Of a DNA stretch of 64,000 nt, positions 13,504 through 26,832 are shown in pieces. This stretch comes from Gelatoporia subvermispora B (Eukaryota; Basidiomycota; Agaricomycetes; Polyporales; Gelatoporiaceae), in assembly GCA_000320605.2 (NCBI GenBank), contig KB445817.1, positions 168,602 to 232,601 on the forward strand, given 5' to 3'. Positions within the stretch are counted from its first letter, which is position 1. Each line of letters begins with the position of its first letter. A program made the translations under genes and the position numbers. The notes under the pieces are model-generated. The model did not search any database. It was not told where the DNA came from and saw only the letters and a list, made by a program, of their open reading frames with translations.

Positions 13504-16135
13504 ATGTCGTCAGTAGTTAAATGTCAAGAACTGGAGGATGAAATTCGCGAGGTCCCACGGGATGCAAAAACTCAAGCTGGCAAAGATTTCAGGTTTGCTC
13601 AGGTAATCAGCTTGAAGATCACATCCTAATCTCATCTCTGAGGATGCCGTTGTACACTAGAGCCCCGGACAAGCCACGTCATTCGAATGCGAAAGTAAGA
13701 AGACAAGCTGCGAGTGCCTGCGTCAAGTGTCTGCAAACAGGATAGATCGTAGAGGGGGCAGCGACAAGCAAGGAATTGAAGGAGATCAGAGGGGAGACGG
13801 AGGAGACCACAATGAGACAGGTGCTCAGGGGGAGACACGGCAAACCGCGGCCGATAGAGCATGGATCGACTGCTCCAAACGACTTCGAGAACATGACGGG
13901 GAATTAGCAACGGCGTGGAAGGAGGAGATTGACAATTTGCTAGTATTCGTCAGTACAGACCTCCATTAATTGTTCCCGTAGCGATATAATCTGATCACAA
14001 TTGAACAGGCTGGGCTATTCTCTGCCGTTCTCGCAGCGTTCAACGTCGCAGTATTCATTCAGCTAGATCCAGATCCAACGCCGGGGGCCACCCTTCAGGT
14101 TCTGCTCCAGATCTCCGCTCAGCTCAGTGATCTACGCATCAACAATAAGTCGATCACATCTATTCAGCCTGCATTCTCGAGTTTCGTCAACCCTTCTCCT
14201 ACCCTATCCTCAGTCTGGATCAATGCCCTATGGTTCTCGAGTTTGGTCTTGAGTCTCTCGGCGGCTTCGGCTGCCATTGTAGCCAGACAATGGATAGGCC
14301 ATTTCGCCAGTATTCCCATCGCGGAGGCTCGCGAGAGTACATACATCCATTTCATACGCTATGATAAAGGCCTTATCGCATGGGGTGTACCTCAGATTCT
14401 CAGCATACTTCCGGCTTCTACAGTTCTCCCTGTTCCTGTTCTTCATCGGGCTTGCCATCCTCCTGTGGTCCATTAACAGAGCCGTCGCCACAACCTCGAT
14501 CATCCTCATTGTCTTGTCGTCGACATTCCTAATCTTCACGACATTTGCTCCGTCTATCTGGCCCACAAGCTGCCCATACCGATCGCTTCAAGCGCTCGTC
14601 GGCTACTGGCTGGTTCAGTATTCCTTCCTTCTTCTCACAATAATTGTGCGCACATTCTACCGAATTCCTCAACAACTCCTAGTTCTGGTGTCCATATGCG
14701 CTAAGATCCTTGAGAAGGGGTGTCAATGGTGTCTAAAAACAATTCGACCTCATTGCACTTCCGACTCGGATTCACCAGCCGCACTCGAGAGAGCAGTGAG
14801 TGATGCGTTCCATCAAATTCAAGCTGGAGGGAAAAGGGAACACGACTCTCGCCATAACGTAAAAGTAAAGTCAACCATGCTTAGCTTTCAAAGCGTGCTG
14901 AAGAAGGTTGTCGACGTATACGCGCACGTCCAGGGCTGGCTCCAGGGAAGCGACTATCCAACCGTCTACATGAGCTGGAGCACACAAGAACGCGACGCCA
15001 TCAACGAGGAAGCGCGACACGCCCGGGCACAAAAGCCGGATGTGTACAATCATGATACCGACCTGATGTCCACGATCACATGGGAAGGGCTTGCCAGTGC
15101 AGATGTGACACTATCCGACGACACATTCCTGGATACCGTCATCCGTCCATGTATCGAGGAACCGTGATATCCGACGCACATCACGATATATTACCTTTCC
15201 CACATCATACGCTCCAGGAGATCCCGAATGAGCGCCACCAGTGGCACACTATCTCGTATGGTCTTCGAGCTAGTACCACGCATGTTGAACGATCCACAAG
15301 TCCAAACGACGATTGCATGTGGGTCGATTCTTGGGGACCTAGCATCATGTTCCACCTGGTCGGATACTGTGTTCTTGTTATCAACATTTGCGCATATTTT
15401 TCAGCAGTACGATGAACGGGCTCGTGCATCTCACACTGCCGGTCACCCGCATAAAGTCTCTGATGTAGAAGGTAGCGGATACAGGGAGATGACGTCAGCA
15501 GAGTACGGTGTTGTTGCTGACGAATTCGGAGTATGTGCCACCAAGTGGCAAGAAATGGACAAGTCGGCGCCTCCTGAACGAGCGGAGGTGAAACATGAGG
15601 GTGAGTGCCCCAAGGGTTACATGAACATGACGCTGACCTAACACGTCCAGACGTAATACGCATCATGGATTACAGCGATCGGAGTCGGGTTCGGGCTATG
15701 AATAAGTCGGAAATATATGAAGGGGCTTTAGCAAACGCAATCCATTCCTGTGATATCGCAATCCGCCTGGCTAAGCGGCTGCCAGACACTTGCCATTCTG
15801 CACATGTGAAGAAACCCTTGGAAGACCTCATACACGAGACCATTCGGGCATGTGGTGAAGTGTTCAATATCCCTAACAGCGCCTACGACACGATGGCCGT
15901 CTTTGCTACGGATGCCTACGACTTCGATCGCGTGGATGATGCTGGACTGAAGGCCGAGTTGACCAAGTTCAAGGACGTCGTACCACAATGGGCCAAAAAG
16001 GCGGAGCAGCGACGCACCTTGCAATCCGTACTCCTTGGCAAGCTGTACATGCTCTGGTATACTCATCCCGAGACTATAGCGATGACAAAGCAGATCGCCG
16101 ACGTATATTCCTTTGGGAGGGGCGATCCCTACTGA
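13504..16135 (+). pseudogene. DUF6535 membrane protein, frameshift plus premature stop (locus 1)
   Basis: Exons read as 13504-13602, 13661-13948, 14009-15600 and 15651-16135. The first two have matching phases and include the conserved block ending WKEEIDNLLVF. The main exon opens with AGLFSAVLAAFNV, then WINALWFSSLVLSLS..., a RQWIGHF helix end, and a double hydrophobic segment. Relative to the intact copies at 32.5 and 39.2 kb, two bases are missing at about 14414 (LP|VLLQ), which shifts the frame. A TGA at 15165-15167 also replaces the Gly codon of the conserved EPGY motif. The frame then continues with strong similarity through the last intron to the normal C-terminal domain. Two independent lesions argue for a pseudogene, though a sequencing error could explain one. 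Function of the family is unknown; it is a basidiomycete multi-span membrane protein family. Confidence 0.8.
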
Positions 16136-17716
16136 CAATCGTGACAGCATCTACAGGTATCATTTAGGCGACGCTTCGTCTGTACGCATGTATCGGCCCT
16201 TTGTTTATATATTCATTGTAGTATCCATGAGCGGCTTATGTGCTAGTGGGTTCCACAATTGTCTGGATCGTTCACCTTCCAAGGTCATCAGCTCTTGTCT
16301 CCTTGTTGCGTTATACACGATATATACCATGTCGCTATACCTCGTTCGCTTCTCACGTAGGGTCAATACTGCGCACCCATATCCCTCCATGCGATATATG
16401 CATGGTGTGGAGGAGAAAAGAGGTCGAGCCTCGGAGTGCGAGTTTGGGATATGGGGCAAAGGCGCGAGATGAGGGAATGTATGGGTTAGGACAGGGGACA
16501 GGGCTCGGAAGTGAGTTGTGAGGGGTGTGTGTGTGTATGTAAATACGGACCGCCGGAACGATAAAAACTGATGACTTCAGGCTACTGCTGAACTAAAGGC
16601 AAATACGCGCTCACCGTTGACGCGCGTTGACTTCTCGTCTCAGCGCTTCGTCGGACTTTTGGGCGTGGATACGTGCGAGTGAGGAATTCACGGTGGGCGG
16701 AAATTCAGAGCGCGAGAAGAGGGGGAACCGGAACTGACTTTTCTCGAGCAACGGCTCGGAATATAAGGTGCAAAATGACCGAGACAGCCGAGATCGGATT
16801 CTGCTACAAGTCATGTCAAGAATTGCCGTATTAGGTAGGTATATGACCATATCAGGAAAGGCATGGAACCGGGATTTCGTATAGTACATTGGCCGTCGCA
16901 GGAACTCGATACATGGTGGACTTGACCTCGGGATCAGCTCCTCCGAGCTCATCGCCCGTCCATCGGCACCACGAGCCCTTCTCACCGAGCACGCCGCCTA
17001 TTTACGTGCGAAACGTGCCCCTGAGCGTCCCGGGCGGACGCACTGGTGGAGGATACTCAGGCCCTCCGGCGGTTTCTGAGTCGACGAAACCTCACCGTAG
17101 GCTGCAGCCTATCGGGGAAAATTAGCGGATGAGAGACGCATGTAAGTACTAACTGATGCATAAAGGAAAACGGGAGTCCGAGAGCGTGCGCGAGGATATG
17201 GCGGTTGATATCGGGGCCGGTATGGCATAATTTCAACTTCGGGAGAAGCTACGGGTCTTCTGCGACACCCGTCATGCGTGCGATCTAGGCGTGGGCGACG
17301 GGCCCCACCACAATGGGCAATGTTCGAAAACCAAGAGACGAGTGTATTTCGTCGAGTGAACCGATATGCAGAAGACTTAGAAGTCAGCACTCACCAGATA
17401 GGATAAGCAATCACTTCCAATACATTTGTGCATGCTCTTGAGCGGAGCACCAGTAACAGCTCGAACCCAGAGACAGCGTGCATTCGTGTTGCTGACAGTG
17501 ATAACGTGAGGGCTATATGATGTGACCAGTACGGCGTGGCGTCTAGCTTCTGTTTATGCGTCATGACGACCATACAAGGGATAAGATGCAGAGAATGCGA
17601 AACTGTGAGGTCGATATGTACGTGTATGTGTAGCAAGCGCCTCCGTTTCATGTGAGAAACACAATGTGCGGATCCAGAGACCGAGTATGCGTACCAGTAA
17701 CACAGAAGTAAAGGCT
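16136..17716. other. Intergenic between locus 1 and the decayed small gene
   Basis: No gene model could be supported. An open plus-strand stretch at about 16890-17125 encodes a Ser/Pro-rich tail-like sequence (PPSSSPVHRHHEPFSPSTPP) that could be a C-terminal exon remnant, but no upstream exon was found. Confidence 0.35.
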
Positions 17717-18121
17717 TCAGGACCTGCAGTACGGCGCCGAGACCGCACGGGTGAGATGATCCGATAAGCCGGGATCATGGCGAGCATGAAGTCGGAGAGC
17801 ACGCCGCGGCGCTTCGGGTTGTGGAGCAGGGTAGCGCGTCCATGCACTCCTTAGGTGTGAGCCTGTGCATCCTTTTCGCGGCACAAAGTTAAGTCTATGC
17901 AGGTTGTGAACGCTAAGATTAGGCAGGGAGAAAGAACGCGCGATTTGCGTACGAATGCAACCGCAACGTAGCACTGATGTGCGAGGGGGAGCAGGCTGTG
18001 GACGGTCCCGCTCATGAAAGAGAGGATCGTGACGAGAGAAAAGACGTCCGCTCTGCGATGAGTTGCGATTAGCAGCCGCGTCTTTGATGTAATCCACCCT
18101 GAACACATACAGGCTAGCCAT
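17717..18121 (-). pseudogene. Decayed copy of the small one-TM gene family
   Basis: Closest to the gene at 38345-38792. The first exon (ATGGCTAGCCT, 11 nt), the first intron ending ATCGCAG, and the whole 111-nt second exon are preserved and open, encoding ADVFSLVTILSFMSGTVHSL and then a PLAHQCY segment. The second intron begins GC instead of GT (TC|GCGCG against TC|GTACG in the other copies). The third exon has lost the region encoding the conserved HGISVAIS stretch, through deletions, although GGAGTGCATGGACGCGCT and CACAACCCGAAGCGCCGC are still recognisable. It is therefore a relic with an intact membrane exon but a broken C-terminal domain. It lies tail-to-tail with DUF6535 locus 1. Confidence 0.75.
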
Positions 18122-18549
18122 GGGGTCGGTGTCCGAACCGTATGCAAAGATCCAATCATATACGGCGGGTCCATCGCTAACGCAGAGAATTGGAGGGAAG
18201 GGCTGAGAACCAGCTTCGAGGCGTCCTTCACTACCTCACGACGTATTGACCACCCCTCGGTCAAACCAAGGCCTCGCGGAGACTTCGGCTTCTTCAAAAT
18301 CTAAAATCGTCAGCCCTAGAGAATGAGATATGATTCAGGGATGGTCGTCAATTACATCCAGACACATCAGGTCACGAGCCAACTGAGAATACAAGTTGAC
18401 AAATCACTCGCCCACCGCATCCGTCTTCGATCATCCAAGGTAGTATGCGCGCATTGACAGCCACGCGGCACCCTCCCTTGAGCCCCACGCAAACGCAGCG
18501 CAATGCAGGAATATCTGCGCCTGGCATGCAGCGCGAGGGGTTGTGTGCG

Positions 18550-18720
18550 CAAAGTAGTAAAAGGTACCTGGAATATTTGTATCAGAGCTTGTACTGTTAG
18601 CATAGCAGAAAACTCAGAGGCGGGTTGCTCATACAGCCCTACATTAGGGATTTTCAGGACCGCAGAGAACATACAAGCCCGTTTGCTTTGCGATAGACAG
18701 CGATGCTGGGCAGGATGTGG
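18550..18720 (-). pseudogene. DUF6535 exon fragment
   Basis: The minus strand contains TTCTCTGCGGTCCTGA followed by a frame reading MFSAVLKIPNVGLYEQ and ...QALIQIF. This aligns with the start of the main exon of DUF6535 proteins (GLFSAVLTAFNVDLYK... in the 20.2 kb gene). No WxNxLWF helix or downstream membrane part is recognisable, so only a short relic remains, directly upstream of the decayed small gene on the same strand. Confidence 0.5.
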
Positions 18721-20237
18721 ATCAGCGTATATAGTAAGCAGAAATACATGGCGCTCACGAATACGAGTAGCGGGTCTATCCCATCCCTCCAATTGTCCTC
18801 CATCTTGTCATGTGTCTCGAGGTCGAGGCACATTTGCCCAAGCCTTATTTTTTTTTTTTCACATTAGCTTCATCCCGGTGATGATAGTCGCATAGGTGCA
18901 CCTTTCATTTGTTCCACAATTGTATTTGAGTAGGGAATACGCTACCCGCCTCTACATTATGTAACATCACCGGGGTTCCATGATCCTGGAGATGATACGT
19001 TGAAACATACCTTGTTGGTCAAAGTCGGCTCCCCTGGCTGTACTATCCTCATCGATCTATCGCTATTTTGCTCGAGGTCGTCAATAAAATCGCGCCGACC
19101 TGTTTATACACCTCGGATACGAATGAGCTAGACTCGGTATGCTGGTCATTGGTCTTTGTATCTCTGCCGATGGCCACTAGGCTAGAATGCGTCAACGGTA
19201 TTCCATGATTGAATGTGCCACTGAACATAATCTGTACGGATTAGCCATCGACGCCATATTCTCGCGAGGAAGATTGACAACGCACAACGTGAAGCCCAAA
19301 ACCATATATCATTGGTCATAAGGAGCTGTGGCTGTCTGGGAACTCCTTGGCGGCATGAAGAAGGGTGATAGTGACCAGTACGTCGCACGTCATGGTTCGA
19401 GTCCAGCTGACCGGCACTGATGAACCACTCATAAGGTGAGGCTGTTCAGGTCAAGCAGCACATAAGATTGTACTTGGACCAGGTAACGCATAGGACATCG
19501 AGCCTGGGCTGATGAAGAGATGTTGACTGACAGTGACACACAGTTGGGAGCAATTGGAACGAACGAGTTTACGCATATTTGGCAAGAGGTAAATCTATCC
19601 TATCTTATACTCGTTTGTGACGCCAAAACAATTAGGCTGTCTGGTTTTCTCATCTCCTCCCATGCTCTATGCAACATGCATTTCTTGACTAGCCCACAGT
19701 GCATGATGCAACCAACTCATTGGTAGGTAGAATATATAACGCACTGGCGCCACATTTAGCCGCAATTGAGCGTTGTAGCTGGAAGATGGGAGCTATGCTC
19801 TCAAAATACGTCCGTAGGTCATTTCCCATTGCCGCAATGCTCGTGATTTGGACTTCAGGTGTGTAGGGACTTCAGCTAGCACATTCTACATATTTACCGA
19901 TATGCTAGGGCCTCTGTGGAGACTCCGCTCTAGATGCATATAGAGAAGTTGTCCAAGGCCCGGCCAGGGCGTGGGTATCTTCGCGCCAAGCTTGGTCGGC
20001 GCCGAGCTGTCATCGGGATGCTTTGAGCAGATGACAGATGGCAGTACTAGACGCTATGATGGTGTGAAACGCGGCTGTGCTTTCTGCTTGTCGCGATCTC
20101 CTCCACATCTTTCGGCGCAATTTCATAAAGAGCGACCTCGACGGGCATCATGTTTTCTTCTCTGGACCGACGGTTGACTCCTTTGACACTAATTCTTCTG
20201 GATCCTGCCTCTCAAGTCCGTAGGGCTCCAGTTTAGT
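18721..20237. other. Intergenic, no gene recognised
   Basis: Contains a T-run near 18847-18858. Otherwise only short frames without family resemblance are present. The promoter of the DUF6535 gene starting at 20238 should lie at the right-hand end. Confidence 0.45.
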
Positions 20238-22484
20238 ATGTCAACCGAGAAAGCCAGCGTAGCTGCGTCCCTACCGCAGGTACACGCTCCCCCTACACAA
20301 CGCGTAACGTCGTCTGGATCGTGGCAGACTGCATGAACTCCGGTATGTGGCACGCGCTCCTCTGTCAATAGAAGAGTCAAATTATGTCGAGCATAGGACG
20401 CCAGCATACGACGCTCACGAAAGCTCTCCATCTCTGAGAAGGATGATAATGATCCACGCCCAACGACGGATCATGCACATATTATCAACCCATTATTGAC
20501 GGGCAGCAGGGAGGTGGTAGACGCAACCTGGGACAAATTTGCAAAGAGGCTTCAACGACAGGATGAGGATTCTGCCAAAGTTTGGAAGGAGGAAATTGAT
20601 GCGCTGTTGGTCTTCGTGAGTACGCTTCATGCTGTACGACATCTGCGTTTTCAATATCCTGGAAATAAGGCGGGACTGTTCTCTGCGGTCCTCACAGCGT
20701 TCAACGTCGATCTTTACAAATCGCTAAAGCCCTGTACACCCGCAGCAAGTGATACAAACACCCTGGCTCTGATCCACTTGATCACATTACTCAACAACGG
20801 TACAACGCCAGAAATGCTTGCCGCAGCTACCGTGTCCGACAATTGTAAACCAGGATCCGCGGCAGTCTGGATCAACGCGCTCTGGTTCGCGTCCCTTGTT
20901 CTCAGTCTATCATCAGCGTCAATCGGCATTGTGATTCGCCAGTGGCTAAATTACTTCACGAGCGCCACTCCAACGACAGGAAAACAAGACGTCTACATTC
21001 ATTGTCTGCGCTGGGACAAGGGTGTAATTTCCTGGCGTGTCCCCGAGCTCATGGCCATTCTCCCCATCCTCCTCCAGCTTGCCTTAACCTTGTTCTTCAT
21101 CGGCCTTGTCATACTACTGTGGACGCTCAACAAGAGTGTTGCAATCGTGACAACAGTATTTGTCAGCGCAGTGCTCGGCTTCCTCGTATTCAGTACGGTC
21201 GTTCCTGCATGGAGTCCATACTGTCCATACAAATCGCCACAAGCCCTCCTCGTTCACACCACAGCGCATTGGGTCATGCGCCGCATCGACTCGATCTGGA
21301 AGACCCTTGCCGCAATCTCCGCAAATGCCGCCGATTCTTGGGCGGTCAGAGAGATTTGTTGGCTACGTGACGGCCTCACTCGGTTCTCTGGATATACTCA
21401 GGAACTTCACCGCAGACCTGAGACGCTATATAGGAACTGGGCATCCTTGGAGCAGGCGGTCGTGAAACCCGCAGAGGGAGACAATCCGCACCACAAGACC
21501 ATGTCTTGGATCGAGGATCACATCTTCGCTTGCGGTCACGTGCTTCTTATGGACGAGGTTCTCCTCAGCGAAGTGGTTCCGACGTGCCTGATGGACTTCA
21601 ACGAGGTGTTCGATGAAGACACAGCCGCTCGCCACGCACTCAAGCGCTTACAGTGCGTTTTCGAATGCGATCAGCCCTTGTCCAAATCGATGCACGCCTC
21701 TCTCGCTACGTTGGCCGCAACAAACCTCCCTGCTGATGCAGAGACCGCAGTTGCGAGCATGAACGAAGCGTATATCTGGGATATCATGCCTCATATAGTC
21801 GATGGCGGCGGGGGCGCTGTAGCGGCAGCTCTCCGCCACCTCGCAAATCACTCTGCGGTTCTACCAGATGTTAAATTCGTCACACCTTCGGAGAAGGAGA
21901 CAATTGTAGAGCGTCTCATGGAGATTGCCATCGGCAGAGATGGTCCACGTCAGATGTGGACCGAGAACGAACCACTTCAAGATGTGGATCATGAATGTAT
22001 GTTCACCTAGACTTCTATATTCATTCTCAAATCAATCTCAGCACATCCAGATCTCGCATATATTATTCGCATAATCTCGGAGAGAGTTTTAGGTCCTTCT
22101 TCAGCATCTAGAGCAGAGCGATCAGGTCGTGGCGAAGGCGGTATATTGCGCCGCCGAGTCAATGCTTGCGGGCTAGCGGCATACCTCGCGCGTTCCCTTC
22201 CTACTTCCTACTTCCTCGACACAGACAACTCGGAGTTCTTCGAGCATCTTACTTCTTTGCTCCGACACGTTGGACGCGCCGGCGAACACGTGCATCTCAG
22301 CGCCGATCGCAGACTCCAGTGGCACTTCGACGTTCTGCTAGATCACCTCTCTCATCTGTTATCCACCTTTGATAGCCAGCTCCATCCAGCACTGGCAACA
22401 GCCACTCAGACATTGAATGTGGTTCGGAGTCTGCGGGCTGCTCGGCGTAACAAGAAAGAGTACCGGAATACGGGACGACTCTAG
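20238..22484 (+). CDS. DUF6535 domain membrane protein (locus 2)
   Basis: A plausible model uses exons 20238-20279, about 20399-20615, 20670-21996 and 22051-22484; the phases agree. The two 5' exons are the least certain. The N-terminal block (W.KFAKRLQRQD...WKEEIDALLVF) is followed by GLFSAVLTAFN, VWINALWFASLVLSLSSAS, RQWLNYF, and a pair of hydrophobic helices around LALTLFFIGLVILLW and FLVFSTVVPAW, then CPYKSPQALL. This is the usual DUF6535 order: cytosolic N-block, three or four membrane spans, and a long variable C-terminal region. The second intron is 54 nt and contains no in-frame stop, so retention would leave the frame open. Sequence groups it with locus 3 rather than loci 1, 4 and 5. 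Function is unknown. Confidence 0.85.
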
Positions 22485-23246
22485 TCAATGAATACGCACT
22501 GAACACGACGTCTGCTCGTTCACTTGCGCACTCTGTTCTCCGAACTTAGTCCTTCAACGGCAGTTTCTCAACCCTTAGTCGCGACCTGGGTAAGTATCAC
22601 TTAGATTGTGAGTCTCAGTAGCTAGGATTTATTATGTTGAATGTCCTGCCGCTCTTATTTGCAATGAAGTCATGACTCATTACGATAATATCCCTCGGGT
22701 TAATGCGTTGTCGTTGCTTTGTAATATATACTAGCAGTCATAGACCGCTACTTTGCAGCTATCTGAAGACAATTTAAGATATTTCACTCAAGCCTTTTGG
22801 AATGCTAGGAAACTCTCGGATCTAGCAAACTCTCCGACGTGAGGCGTGCATAGTACGCACGTGCGACATCATCACTAAGCGAGCCCGGTTGTGGAGATGT
22901 GGCGGTGCGCCGGTGACCTCGGTCCTTGGATCACTAGTTCGTGCGTCCTGTGGTCCCTTCAGCAATTGCTTGCATCTACGGAGAAACGACTTTCTTAGCT
23001 CGTCATACACCTTTCCTACGTCCGAGTATGGGTCACACGTGCAATCTTGTACCACAGTAAGTATTCCTATTGTCTTCTTACATGCGACCAATATTGTCGT
23101 CCCGCGCTGTCAGAATGGTCCAAATTCTCTCAGCCTCACTTTCCGGTTTGGAGCATGAGCTGTACATGTATGTGTTTGGGCGGTGTGAACGTCATGAGTC
23201 ACATATAGCTCGCTGAGCCGCAGTCCCTATCTTCTCTCCGGTCTAC
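22485..23246. other. Intergenic between DUF6535 loci 2 and 3
   Basis: About 0.76 kb between two co-directional DUF6535 genes. No additional gene is visible; it presumably holds the terminator of locus 2 and the promoter of locus 3. Confidence 0.5.
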
Positions 23247-25724
23247 ATGGCGTCGCTTTGTACTCAACCCAGTGAGGGAACGGTGGACTCCGACAATAGG
23301 CCGTCCCTTGATTCAATTTCATTGTACACAGATGTCAGCCCAGTAGATCAAACAGTGCGTGATTTCCCAATCTTACACAACTAACCCTCATACTGTATAG
23401 ACAGAAGAAGTTGATGGAAATCAAGTTCACGCAAGCCGGTCTGCATCGCGTGCTGCAAGAGCGCCCGAAGTCTGGAATCAGGCTGCGAACGATGATGACG
23501 TGATGCCTATGGTGATCGTACTCTCTGCCTGTTTGCGGATTCAACTTATAGAGTGACCGCATGTAGCTTTCTAAGAGACCTCCATCTGTCAATGGGGATC
23601 GTCCGTTGACGAAGGACGACTTAACTTGCCATTGCAGGCGAGAGAAGCCATCAGTTACCACATCGTTCACAGAAGCAGATGATCCATGGGCGCAGTGTGC
23701 GAAGCAGCTTCGCGAACATGACGAAGATGTTACCAAACGGTGGAAAGAAGAGATTGATGCTCTTCTGGTTTTTGTAAGCATAGTCGGCACGAGTTCTTGG
23801 TTAACCCGTCTGATTTTGCTCACAGTCTGGCTTATTCTCCTCTGTGCTTTCTGCGTTCATTGTCGAATCTTACGGCTCGTTGACACCGCCATCTCATCCC
23901 ATCGCAGAAGACTTCTTGTATCAAATATCCCTACAACTAGCCAGCCTTGCATCGGGAAACATAACGTCTCCGTCAGACGTTCCAATGATCTATAGCACTC
24001 CCCGGACCCCGTCTGGTCCGGCTCCATCATCGGTCTGGATCAATTTCCTGTGGTTCAGTAGCCTCGCATTAAGCCTTGCTACGGCCAGTATCGGAATTGT
24101 AGTTCGTCAATGGCTCAACCACTTCGTCAGTCCAACATCATCAGATCCTCAGCGTAGCGCCTACCTGCATTGTCTCCGCTACGATAGAGGTCTGAGGGCA
24201 TGGGGTGTACCAGCTATCATGAGTGCCCTCCCTGTCTTGCTTCAGGTTGCGTTGGGCCTCTTCCTCGGCGGTCTTGTCATCCTAATGTGGACGTTAAACG
24301 AGGCGATTGCAGGGGCGATCACATTCCTAGTCGGGTGCTTATTCATGTTTACTGTCTTCACGACAGTCGGACCTGCGATCAGGTCTGAATGTCCATACAA
24401 ATCACCACAAGCCCTCGTTTTTCTATGGTCGATGCAAAGTATTTTCTCCTCCCTCCCCTTCCGACTCTTTCGTCGCATTATCACCAGGAAAGGCACAAAT
24501 GATAGCGTTTCAGCTCCTAGCGATTCGTTCTCAGTTGACATACCTCCCAGTGCGGACGACTACTCCAACACAAACTACTCGACTCCTCCACAAGGTATCG
24601 TCGAACGCCTCGGGATTCCCGCTTCGAGCTTAGTTGGACGTCTGCTCATTGGAGACCATCCAATAATGATTGTCTTGAATACTTGGAGACGTCGGGTCGC
24701 GGCCTACGCTGGGCATCCGGGAAACCGCACATCGTTGACCGGCTGGAGAGCACGCGAACATTCCCTCCTCTCAGACAACACGCCCCACAAGTCTCTGCCA
24801 AACATCATGGAGTGGATTAGCGCAAATGTGCTGACATGCGCCGATGCAGTACTTATGGAGGATTCTTTTCTTGATACTGTTGTTCATCCTTGCATATCCG
24901 GGCCTGACGAGATCATACCTGCCATCAGAAAGTGTCTCAACGCACGGGTCGATAACAGGCGTCCTTTGACGCAGGAGGGTAGGCGAGTTTTAGAGCGGAT
25001 GATTGTTGAGCTGGCACCAAGGATTGCTCTCATTGGTGAAGAGATCCAGGCACGATCATTTCTGCAGGACGTATGTAAGCAAATTGACAACTCGCCGAAC
25101 ACGGACTTCGCTCGAAATTCCATCGCAAGCTGTGCCCATCTATGCTCAGCCAACTTCTCCTTTTCGTTCCGCGAGGGCGTGGCAGCACTGCTGACGAGCA
25201 TCGCCCGAAACCTAATTCGACGCGATCAGTGGCCCGCCCTAGCGGCAACCAACCATGAACCGGCGAGATCATGTCTACCAGCGCACGATAGTATGTATAT
25301 ATATTTCACGTAGTACGTTACATCACTCATGCGCACCACACGAAACATTTTAGATATACATTTCCTGATACAACATGCACAAATGCAGGTGTCAAACCCG
25401 GAGATCAACTTAGATATCGACAACTCTTTATCATCATGCTGTGTAGCGTTGCACCTCGTCGGTCAGCTGCCCAAATCCTGCTATCGTACCCAATTTCGCG
25501 CCGATGCTTTTGGGCTGCTGAATGCCGCATTCAAGTTCAGCGGATCGCGATCGCGGAGGAAAACACCCATCGGGAAGTACTGGGGCGCCTTCTTTAACGG
25601 GGTCACTGCGGTTGCTGCTCGTTGCGAGGATTCAGAGCTGCTCAACCGAATGAGGACCGAACCTGGCTATGTTCGGTACCTCTCAGTGCGCACCGTAGCC
25701 CCAAATATAGATGGAGCAAAATAG
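23247..25724 (+). CDS. DUF6535 domain membrane protein (locus 3)
   Basis: Five exons fit without frame problems: 23247-23354, 23401-23511, 23576-23773, 23826-25290 and 25354-25724, giving about 750 residues. The start is the first ATG of the open first exon (MASLCTQPSEG). The conserved N-block (WAQCAKQLREHDED, then WKEEIDALLVF) ends exon 3. Exon 4 carries GLFSSVLSAF, SSVWINFLWFSSLALSLATA, RQWLNHF, and the double helix region ending FTVFTTVGPA, then CPYKSPQALV. The C-terminal exon (CCVALHLVGQLPKSCY...) resembles the C-terminal exon of the family elsewhere in the window. Expected location is an internal or plasma membrane. It follows locus 2 in tandem and is probably a paralogue of it. Function is unknown. 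Confidence 0.88.
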
Positions 25725-26832
25725 ACATTTCTTGGAGCTTCCACCATGTACGACTGTCGCTGGTAGTTACAATGAAGCAGCTCGTGTCGAAATGTAACCC
25801 CCATCTCGTTCTTATAGTGCGCACGGGTGCTCGCCTGTCGCCATGTTGGTGTAATGTCAAACGTGAGATCCGGTCTTGATATTGGGACTATCGCTCGTAA
25901 TGAGTGCAAAACACTGATGCTGATACGAGCAATGCCTGGTCACATCAAAACTAGGGATATACAAGTCCTAAACATGGTGAGCCAGAAGCCGGACAATCTG
26001 TGGATATGTGTTCTAGAAGGCCACACGAAAGACAGGAGTCGTCAAATACAGTTTGACAGTGATATTCCCACGGCTTTGTCTGGAGATTTATTATTGCATT
26101 GGACAATCGTGGCGATTAGTTACTTCCGCTCGCAGTGATTCCGGTGGATCGTGAAGAGGAACGCACAACCTCTTCGCAACACATGCTCAGGTATTGAGTC
26201 GATCGCACCAAGTGTCCCGCCTCTGGATCGCATATACACATCTCAGCGTCCTGCGGGTGGTCTGACGTCTGACCAATGGTCAGAATTGTAGAATTGGGGA
26301 GACGGAGAACGACGGCCCTTTAAGCAGATCCTTGGTGCATTTGTGCATTTGCGTTAACAGGAGGCTTGAGCGTGGACTCTAATGTAGAGCTGACGAGATC
26401 TTGCTGACGTACAGGCGAAATGATACAGCAGGATTGCGGAGCATCGTAATATCGTCGTCTGATGCTTCCTGGAATGAGGAGAAGTTGTAAACAGTCGTGT
26501 TGTCACATGAGCAGGAAACATTGTGCAGAATAGAAGACGAAGACGCTTCTTTTGCGGACGCAGAAGAGGACTCCTACGCAAGGGTACTCGACAGCGACGA
26601 ATTTCGGCACCGGCTGCAATCGGGCGCCTGCACGAACTCGTGAGCACTCGACGCTTCGCTACAGGCCCTCCCTCCACATCTACGCCTAAGATTCATAAGG
26701 AAACATAGCCCATGGGACGGGAAGTTCCATGGGGCGTCGAATGAGGGCATGTATCTCGTACCTGCTTTAACAACATCATAGGTGAAGATAAATGGCACAA
26801 AACAAATGGCACAGAATGTTAATGAAGTATGG
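25725..26832. other. Intergenic, no gene recognised
   Basis: About 1.1 kb between the ends of the DUF6535 gene and the convergent WD40 gene. Open frames of up to about 100 codons exist but show no family features. Confidence 0.45.

Noticed and set aside
19380..19420. GGTTCGAGTCC motif resembling a tRNA T-arm
   Set aside because: The flanking bases do not form a T-stem or an acceptor stem, and no anticodon arm could be placed upstream; the same holds for similar TTCGA motifs near 29690, 35700 and 59510.
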